DNA of 64,000 bases, taken from contig NW_026570225.1 of assembly GCF_019649055.1 (NCBI RefSeq), positions 1,922,001 through 1,986,000 of the forward strand, written 5' to 3'. Positions 55,830 to 64,000 of this stretch are shown here, in pieces (position 1 is the stretch's first letter; each line of letters begins with the position of its first letter). A program made the position numbers and the translations under genes. This DNA is from Paramacrobiotus metropolitanus. Taxonomy: Eukaryota; Tardigrada; Eutardigrada; Parachela; Macrobiotidae. Below the pieces are notes generated by a model. It had not been told where the DNA came from. It worked only from the letters and a program-made list of their open reading frames with translations, and did no database searches.

Positions 55830-57190
55830 AAGCTGTTCTTGAGTTACAGTCGTTGATCTGTACGAAAAATTCCAATTTCTACATGAATAAAGGAACACGA
55901 CCATTACAGTGTACACAAAATTTCGTTGATTGCAGATATACTCCTTGTCAGCTCTGTATGGGCGTAAAAATCCTGTCGGTGTACATACAGTGTGCAGATA
56001 CACCCTGCCTTCCTGCCCGAGCTAAATGTCGTAAATTGCTTTCTTATCAGGTCAATACGTCATCTATTTCAGTCTGCATTGATATGTAAAGACAAAATAA
56101 AATTTTTTAAGCATAGTCAGTTGCCAGTACTCAGGCTGCTCTGCTGGTGGAGGGTCGATTCACTTTAATTCTTGCTTATCCGTACGAGTATTTACCAATG
56201 CACAATATCTATGTATTGTATTCTATAATTATATTGCGTGAAATACTCGAACATTAAACAGACAAACTGAGTCTCTGTATACATAAACGTTTTACATATA
56301 GGAAATAGGAATGCAGGACTGCAGCTGCTGGCGAAACCTTTATTTAATTTTAAATACAAATATTCAAGTCGCCCAGAAATTTTACAAAACTACCATAAAG
56401 CAATGATAACCTTTTAGAACGTATCCGCCAGTTTGTTCTTAAACCAATAACGTCATAATATATAACTAGTGTCGCAAGTATGTGGAGCACAGTGTCAGCA
56501 CTAATTAAAGTAGCGAACCCAAGTGTTAGAACAAAATGTAAGAAGTAATCAAAGCCGGATTCGAGAAAATACGTTCATGTTATCTTCACCCAAAAGATGC
56601 CTTCACAGTCAGAATGGGTGTTTTTTAAAGGCCATTACATAGTTTCGTAGACTTGTAAGTAGACCATGTTTCGTAGACCAAGCACGTCAAAAAACTGCTT
56701 CTCGTAGAACCGGGAAGTAACAATATATCCATGATAGATATTAAACTACACGAGCCAGATACCTTATGGAAAAGCGAGCCACTGGTTCCGGTAGCACTGG
56801 CGTTCGGCAAATCTGGAATACAGTACTTATTTAATACCTAACATTAATATGTGTAGGAGTATGACACTCATAGAATTATAATACAACAGTTCGTCTGTGC
56901 CTACCGTAGGTAGAACTGATCGATACTCGTACGTATTGTATCGGAACTACTACGAGCGAGTACGAGTAGTGCCAGCACGGCACTGTATCAACTTTTTCTC
57001 ATGCTTGCTGTCAAATCTATTACAGATAATTAATAATGCCAGCACAATTACCATAAACAATAAATAAGTAATATCTGCCTCTTTTGTTCAGTCTTTTTTT
57101 ATTAATATATAGGACTATCTGCCTTCTTTGGACGTCTTTGCGAATCCTGAGCGAATTACTTACTTAATTACCCGGCATGTACCGACAAAT
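55830..57190. other. Spacer between the tandem secreted-protein genes
   Basis: No supported gene. Short CGTACGA/TACGAGTA repeats lie at 56920-56970. A TATATATT stretch at 57200-57208, about 30 bp before the next ATG, may be the TATA box of copy 2. Confidence 0.35.
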
Positions 57191-57234
57191 TTAAACCCAT
57201 ATATATTAAAACACGATAAAAAACTGCGACAAAC

Positions 57235-58918
57235 ATGTGGATGCTCATCGTCAACTTGATTATCGTGGCTTTCTTATGGACTCCTGTTTTACCGGCGCCT
57301 TCTGAGTAAGGAAAACTGTATTTATTGGTCGACCAGTCTGTTGATAGCGTAGACAAAGCTATTACAGGTAAGCTATGAAATCAGTTCGTAACGTATTTGC
57401 TGTGAATTTTATACTCCAGCTCAGAGCTTTTTTGTCATTGTTCATGTAATTAATATTTTAATATTAATTTTGCCAGTGTTTCTGAATGGTTATTATTGTA
57501 TTTATAGTCCCCCCTCTTCGCCAAGATTATGCTCCATCCGTACGTGCAGTAAAAGGTCGCAGGCCGGTCCAGGTGCTCTGCCACCCAGTGATCCCTCTCG
57601 AATTCCCTTTACATCCACTCGTGGTGTCCCTAAGGAGCACATCAGCGCCTGGAGCGGCATGACACTGAAGACACTGAGTACCGCCATTAGATGGTTAAAC
57701 TCGTCCTATGAAACATGTGCAAAGATTGTCGGACTGTCCGCCGACCAAGGGCCCGCAATTGTCGTCGGCGGGAATGCGGTGAGGTACAGTGCTTTATTGT
57801 GACATGACCAATTTGGTGTCCGAAATTATTTTAATTTTGTCCCCATTTATCGCAGGTTTTACCAGGCGGATCCTCTTATTACCATAAACTTCAACATTAA
57901 CGAAGTCACTTTTTATCAACATAAATCCAGTTTTGCTACGACTGGCAATATTGGACGGTAAGGTTCTATAGCTGCAAACGGTACGAGTACTTACTCTTGT
58001 CAAACAAGCATGTGCTTTTGAGAGAATAAAAGTACATAAGGTCGTAACCAGTGCCATTCTCTTATTCTGGACGGCGTTCGCTATGTCAAGTGCCAAGCTG
58101 CCAAAACTTTTTGTAGATTATGTGGATAATTATTTATTTCTTGCAGGAACATTGATAGACTAATGCGTAAGTGAAAACGTTTTACTCTATCCGTTCAACT
58201 TATTCAAGTATATACCAAAGAGAGTTTGAAAATACTATACTTCGTGGAAATTAAAAGAATGTGTGCAAAAGTTTGAAAATACTATGTATTAATGTATATA
58301 ATATTAGGAAATTAAGAACTTTGCTGCTTGCAGAAAACCTTTGCAGCGACGATAAAGGTAAGTAAAGCAATGATCTCGAAACGGTCCATTCAGGACTCCG
58401 AACTCATAAGCAAGATTTTAACTCTAAGCCGGTTCAGTCAATCGACTTAATTCTAAAAATTTTGGTCTGTTTTGTAGCAGATTAACAGTGACGTAACGTT
58501 GCAAAATCATCGAAAATCTGTATACACTGTAGATGGATACGTAGCGGCAGTTGACTATCTCGGGCAACTGCACCACAAATTCGCCATCGATCCTACCATT
58601 AAGCAAAATAGTGACCTCGGGCTGTTTTTGGTAACGTCGATATACTTCGTTGTTTATGCACTTTGAGAAAAAGTTGCAATTACACTGCATCCATTTACAA
58701 TTTTTTTGTGAAAACTGCAGAAAGATGCGGATGCGCACATTCGCGCCATCGCTGCTTGTATTTCTCACCATCAGTGGACTAACGACATCTACGTGGCCAT
58801 TATGCAGCCCCTTCGCTATATTCGGTGGTCAACATGGCATGCGGGTCAAGCATACTCGTTGCAACGCAACTGCTTCCGACGTGCAGATCCAGACGATGGT
58901 GCTCGTGTAAAAAATTAA
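57235..58918 (+). CDS. Secreted 262-aa protein, tandem copy 2
   Basis: Seven exons: 57235-57305, 57508-57783, 57856-57957, 58147-58166, 58334-58357, 58533-58630 and 58721-58918, 789 nt, 262 aa. The signal peptide is MWMLIVNLIIVAFLWTPVLP. Sequence is highly like copy 1 from exon 2 on (PPSDPSRIPFTSTRGV, MTLKTLSTAIRWLNSSYETC, DQGPAIVVGGNAVR, DGYVAAVDYLGQLHHKFAID, YIRWSTWHAGQAYSLQRNCF). Exon sizes 3 to 7 (102, 20, 24, 98, 198) are identical to copy 1, while exons 1 and 2 differ by +3 and -3 nt. Introns differ in sequence, so the duplication is not very recent. The first Cys patch is LCSIRTCSKR. Confidence 0.87.
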
Positions 58919-59735
58919 TATCGGAATGCCACGAATTTGTCACGTCATTTGAATTTCGTACAATTCTTATAGTGGTTTAATATGGGGATAGTGGATACCC
59001 AGACGGCAGCGTGTAGGCATTCAGCTTTTAGTATTTCTCTTTTCGCTCAAAAATGTCAAATATGCTATTAGGAAACCGAAAGTCCAGTTCATTTTTGATG
59101 GACATCTTTCGTTTTAGATGCACCTACTTTTTAAAAAGTAAGACAAAGAACGTTCGGTGGCAACGCTTGCATGGTGACAGAGAACCGCTGCTGGGTATTC
59201 ACAGTTGTTAACAACATCATATGTGGACAAAAAAATTGCCGTCCCATTAGTACTTACTACTTTCTCGTTACAGGTTAACGAAATCGGAATTAATTTTGTG
59301 TCATCAGAAAAAAATCGCAATAGGACTGAACATATCGAGCTCACCGCAAAGTAAACCGAAATAATACTGCAACTATTTATTCAATGGTTGCACAGTTACC
59401 TATTTCTATGCATCCTTATCTTTATATTATTAAAAACGTATTTATGTGCCGTTTTTAACTCCTCGATAACGCGTGGTCAGTTTAAGTCCAGCTTGGTCTT
59501 AAAAAATTCCATATTTCCCATAGGTGTGCCAATAGATTTTTGTTTGTTTGTAATAACCAGTGGTCAGAAGATGGTTTCACCAGGTCTTAAGTATAGGAAA
59601 CGTAAAGAGCACTCGGAAAAGTATTCACTGCACAGCAATAAAATGTTTTAAAACATAATGACTGTAACCACGGAGACTATAGCGGATGCATAAATAGGCA
59701 AATGCACTACTGCGTGCATTGGTACACCGGAGCGC
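58919..59735. other. Gene-free stretch
   Basis: 3' flank of secreted-protein copy 2; nothing else is recognised. Confidence 0.3.
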
Positions 59736-59739
59736 AGCT

Positions 59740-60000
59740 TTATGACCGTCAAGAAGTCATAAAGTAAGAACATCAGCACGTTAGAACGTCATAAAGTGAG
59801 AACATCAGAACGTTATAAGGTTAGAACGTCAGAACGTTAGAACGTCAGAACGTTAGAACGTCAGAAGATCAGAACGTTATAAGGTTAGAACGTCAGAATG
59901 TCAAACCGTCATAAAGTAAGAACATTAGAACGTTAGAACGTCAGAACTTCAGAACGTGAAAAATTAAAATTGTCAGAACGTCAGAAATTCCGAACGTCAG
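59740..60000. repeat. AGAACGTC short tandem repeat
   Basis: About 25 copies of AGAACGTC/AGAACGTT and variants (GAACATCAG, CATAAAGTAAGAACAT), with a period near 8 bp and a 16-bp higher form AGAACGTCAGAACGTT. Confidence 0.65.
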
Positions 60001-60279
60001 CCTTTATATATTTATAATGACCTTTCCAAAACAAAGCCACTACTATCCAGTACTTAAGTGCCGAGCTCGGATGCGCGAGGCTACCTTGTTTTAATTTATG
60101 ACTACAATGCCATACGATATAAGCAACAACAGCAGCATAAGAATAGACCGATGAAATGAATCCAAAATTGTATAAACACCTTGCAGAAATGGAATCACTC
60201 TATTCGTTTTACCATGTGACTATGTACAACCGAGAAAAAAATTAAAGACAAAGAATCAGATAAACAAAAACCCAAAATT

Positions 60280-63279
60280 TTAGTTACTTATTTTCTCTCG
60301 TTCTTTCGGACGAAATCCCTGACCGTGTGCTTTCTGTTCTTTCTCCTCCTCCATTTGATCGTCTCTCTTCCGCACCACATACTGTGGTTTCTTCCTTCCC
60401 GTCACCACTTCTTCATCGATATGCACTGCACCGATTGAACTACCAGGTGTATCATACATCGGGTCCAATAAAATAAACTCAAGAATCGAACGCAGTCCCC
60501 GGGCCCCGGTACGACGGGATAAAGCCTTGCTGGCGATGGCTTTCAAAGCTTCTTGCTGAAAATGCAGCTCCACCTGTAAAATCGTTTTATTGATAGGCTT
60601 ATGCAAAAAATGGTTCCAAAATAAACTAATAATGAGTACTTTACATACCTTATCATAGCCGAACAAAGTTTGGTACTGAGGTACAAGCGCATTGCGAGGT
60701 TCGGTAAGGATCTGCATTAGCATTTCAACGGTTAAATTATGAAACGGAACAACCACCGGGAGCCGACCGACAAATTCCGGTATGAGGCCAAAGTCTATTA
60801 AATCTCTAGCTTCCACGTCGCGTAATAAAGCATCTTTCTCCTGATTGTCTTCTACTACGTTGCCTGTTCCTTCGCGCTGGCTATCAAGGGCAGCCGCACG
60901 CCTGCCCTTGGATTCCGTCGGTAGTGCACCGAAGCCCAGGTACTACAATTCAAAGAAGCATAATAATTCAGAAATTCGAAGAAGCAAGTCAAAGAAAGCC
61001 ACCTCACTTTTTCGTTCTTCCGCCTACTCACAATCCTATCCAAACCATTAAACGCACCCGACCCAATAAATAAAATATTAGTGGTATCCACAGGCACTGT
61101 ATCACCCCGCATTTTGCGACTACTGTTCCGTTCAGGAACATTCACGATAGATCCTTCCAAAATTTTCAACAGACCCTACGAACAGATGCGGAATTAGAAG
61201 AATACCCGAAATATTGCAGGTGCTGTTCAAACACCCGGTCCGTAGTCCGTAATAGCGCAATGCAGACTGCCAGAGCATATCGACCAGAAGTGTCAACAGA
61301 GCTGATAAATTTTCCAAAATATACCGGGCATATTTCAGGAAAATATTCTTGTACATATTATACAATGGCTAAAGGTTAGATAACTACTATGTCAACTGGA
61401 GTAAACAAGTATTTGCGAACCTGCTGAACGCCTTCTCCACCAACATCTCGCAGCTGATGCACACCGGGTACCGCTCCGATTTTATCAATCTCATCCAGAA
61501 AGACAATGCCCTGTTCGGCTTTGGCCACATTACCTCCAGCATCCTGAAGGAGTTTGGCAATCACTGATTCGATATCTTCACCGACATAACCGGCCTGTGT
61601 CAAGGTGGTGCAGTCGCAAATAGCAATCGGTACATCCAGACACTTGGCGATGGTCTGCGCGAGAAGGGTCTTACCCGAACCGGTCGGACCCACCATTAAA
61701 ATATTCGATTTATCCAGCTTGATATCATATACATCGGATTCTATGACGTCGTTGATACTGTTAGGCTTGCTCGAGGCTCGCGGACTTTCGTCCGTTTGCT
61801 GCAGATGGGCACCCAACGGACTACCAGGATGAATTCCGGCAATGTGCAGGAGATCTACAACATTTCATCCACCGTTCAAAAAGCATACGCACAACATGAA
61901 ATATCACTGTGCTCAAAAGTCATATCATGCCTGCAGACCTATGCCATGAAAAGGAGATTAAATGGCAAAAAACGTTAACTGCTCTGCCTGGCGTCAATAA
62001 AAGCTGATGTAATCCACACGAAGTTTACTATTTACTGCCATGTTCTGATGTGTGCAATATGACTATGCAACAAAACTTAAAGAAATACAAGCCACACAAA
62101 GTGCACAGCCAATAAAGATGTAAGTACTGGTAAGTACTTCCCTTAACTATTATGATAGTTGCAGTTATTTCCTTATAGTAAACGAGCAAAACGTTAAATA
62201 AGTTTTTTTGCTAAAGCTAAAAATGAATTATGACTTAAAGCTCGATCTTACGTGAAAGTATAATACCTCTGTGTGTCAGAGCATTAACGGATCGGCTTTC
62301 CATTTGGGCAATGTGGGCCTCCTGTGCCCTGACGGCTTGATTGGCATTCGGGAGATTTTTACTTAATCTTTTGTAATGGTTGTACACAGCAACCGCTAAC
62401 ACTTTCTTGGCGTGATCTTGCCCGACCACGTATTTATCGAGAAAATCGAAGATCTACATGGCGAAAAAGGAAATCATACAGTCACCGCTTAACTGTGCAG
62501 GCGAATGCGAAGCAAACAACGTATAATTATTATTATAGCCTCGTGCGTATGTTTACTATGTTACTGGCAACGAAATGTACAACTTCTTACTTTCTTAGGG
62601 ACAGGCGGGGGCTTCCTTTTCGCGCTACGCTCAGATCCGGAATCCTTAAAAGACTTCGTATCCATTTCACTCAGGACAACGAAAAAATGGTGGCAATTCT
62701 CGCACTTGACGAATCTAGTCGACGCTGCAAACGAAACAAACACAGATGTCAAATAAACTCCACATGGTAACTTTATTGGATTAAACGGCGAAAATCACAA
62801 ACACTCAAGTTGAAATATACAAGACAAAGTACAGTACATTATCGCAAAAAGAAGACGCAGATGTTAGTACAGTTTAGTAAAGTACTGCAGTACTGGCTAG
62901 TTTGTACAGTGACGAACTTACAAACGAAAGTCTCGACATGAATGCATGTTTCTCCGCATTTGGGGCATTTTAGTAGATCCTTATCTCCGTTGTCGCCCCC
63001 ATTCGATCCCGATGACGCAGCCCCACTCGTCGAACGAGCTGATCGCTTCTCCCCCATTAACTTACGATCCTTGGTGCCATCAACACCTCCCTCACCGGAC
63101 GACTTGCTGGAGTACAATACTGACGCAGCGCAATGGGAGAAATGCGAGGGCCACACGAGGACGACGGTGCGCGGATGTTCCGTGGACAGGCACGCACTGC
63201 GCCACGTATTAATCTGTTTCAAACTCAGCGCCACATCCCGAGCGCGCAAGAAGCTTGCGGTAACATGGCGTAGCGCCAT
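60280..63279 (-). CDS. CLPX: Mitochondrial ATP-dependent Clp protease ATPase subunit ClpX
   Basis: AAA+ unfoldase of the mitochondrial matrix that feeds ClpP. Seven exons: 63279-62922, 62724-62591, 62453-62267, 61854-61421, 61175-61008, 60942-60649 and 60573-60280, 1869 nt, 622 aa (human is 633), all GT-AG and in phase. The start is the ATG at 63279 ([15 protein letters not shown]), an Arg-rich mitochondrial presequence. The zinc-binding domain is split by intron 1: CPKCGETC then CENCHHFF. The AAA+ part has [20 protein letters not shown], Walker [24 protein letters not shown], Walker [12 protein letters not shown], pore loop and sensor-1 region ([19 protein letters not shown]), [10 protein letters not shown] and sensor 2 [11 protein letters not shown]. 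The tail is rich in Lys and Glu. No missing key residue. Confidence 0.96.
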
Positions 63280-64000
63280 GCTGCTTCGACAGTTCAGCGA
63301 ATCCACCAGATGAAGGAATGCGGAGACGTCACCATATGGTTTTTATTGCTAATCAAAAAGAAAGAATTAAATACGACAGAACCCGTGGCAAAAGACACAT
63401 TTACTGTGCAGCTCTGATGGTCCCAAGTCTCCAGGAATATTCCTACCTGGATGAAATCGATTTCGAACGCAGAGGCAGACCGTGTTGCTGAGCAGCTGAT
63501 TATGACAGGGAATCAGATGGGAACGAAATTCCGTTGCAACACCGTACAACTTTCTGAAGACTTCAGGGATATAAATGGATTTACAAATGAAGAAAGATGG
63601 CGAAACTGTATATAAAATGAAGCGACAACTTTTAAAACACTGAATTGCTATCTAATATTTTAACAATAAAAAAGAAAATTAAAAAAATCAACAAACTGCC
63701 ACAAATGCAGTTTTGTAACAATCGTCCCGCACGTAAACAAAATCATCCAAAAATGCGCATGACTTTGAATGCGCCAGCGTACGTAGAGTACGTCCGAGAG
63801 CAATCTTCACGTAGCAGCAGCCTAGCGAGCCGTGTTTGTTACGCAAAGTCGTTTCCGGGACGATCTTGAGTCACAGTATTCCACACACGGAAATTGAATG
63901 AAATTTTTCATTGGTTTATTTTTGCGTTGAAACCAATGAAATTTGCCATAATTCCCCAAATTAATTTGGGACTGGTCAAAGTAATTTGACTCATAACGTG
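63280..64000. other. Upstream region of ClpX
   Basis: No gene recognised. Near the window edge TTTCATTGGTTT and AAACCAATGAAA (63917-63942) form an inverted repeat holding two CCAAT motifs, followed by CCCCAAATTAATTTGGG (63955-63971), a palindrome. Confidence 0.35.

Noticed and set aside
62942-63313. 123-codon plus-strand frame opposite ClpX exon 1
   Set aside because: Antisense shadow of the presequence and zinc-finger exon, which has clear support.

Overview
The window reads as nuclear DNA of an invertebrate animal. Protein-coding genes are split by short GT-AG introns, one gene encodes a mitochondrially targeted ClpX, another a microsomal cytochrome P450 reductase, and the intergenic DNA is full of minisatellites and DNA transposons. 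The phylum cannot be fixed from sequence alone; an ecdysozoan such as a tardigrade is a guess. Coding exons of the host genes are intact, so the many stops and frameshifts inside the mobile elements are probably real decay rather than base-calling error.

Left part (1-8 kb): a plus-strand reading-frame series of unknown identity (1-2.54 kb, several frame changes) abuts a decayed Polinton/Maverick or adintovirus-like element on the minus strand (about 2.59-7.9 kb). In transcription order this element holds a 138-aa protein, a TATA-binding-protein-like gene, a packaging ATPase, a small basic protein, a proline-rich protein, a DDE integrase with a chromodomain, and a minor capsid (penton) gene. 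Most are broken by one or more frameshifts or stops.

Repeat district (8-21.4 kb): foldback elements, GTACGG-rich palindromic blocks and an unusual run of minisatellites with periods of about 43, 45, 30 and 28 bp. The first ones are separated by copies of a GC-rich hairpin/TATA/CCAAT-like module. A PIF/Harbinger transposon (17044-20994) with a transposase and a Myb/MADF-like partner gene has jumped into the 28-bp satellite and made a TAA target duplication.

22-28 kb holds a cluster of intronless small genes: a two-BIR inhibitor-of-apoptosis-like gene with one frameshift, and two small proteins that resemble each other and, more weakly, the 138-aa protein of the Polinton-like element. A retroelement relic lies at 28.9-29.4 kb and a 124-bp minisatellite at 30.6-31.5 kb.

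Host gene part (35-64 kb): an RBM24/RBM38/SUP-12-type RNA-binding protein (+, 4 exons), NADPH-cytochrome P450 reductase (-, 10 exons, 685 aa), a three-gene cluster of secreted proteins that seem to form one undescribed family (one on -, two tandem 262-aa copies on +), and mitochondrial ClpX (-, 7 exons, 622 aa). A 480-bp TTAA-flanked MITE and a 51-bp minisatellite lie upstream of the reductase.
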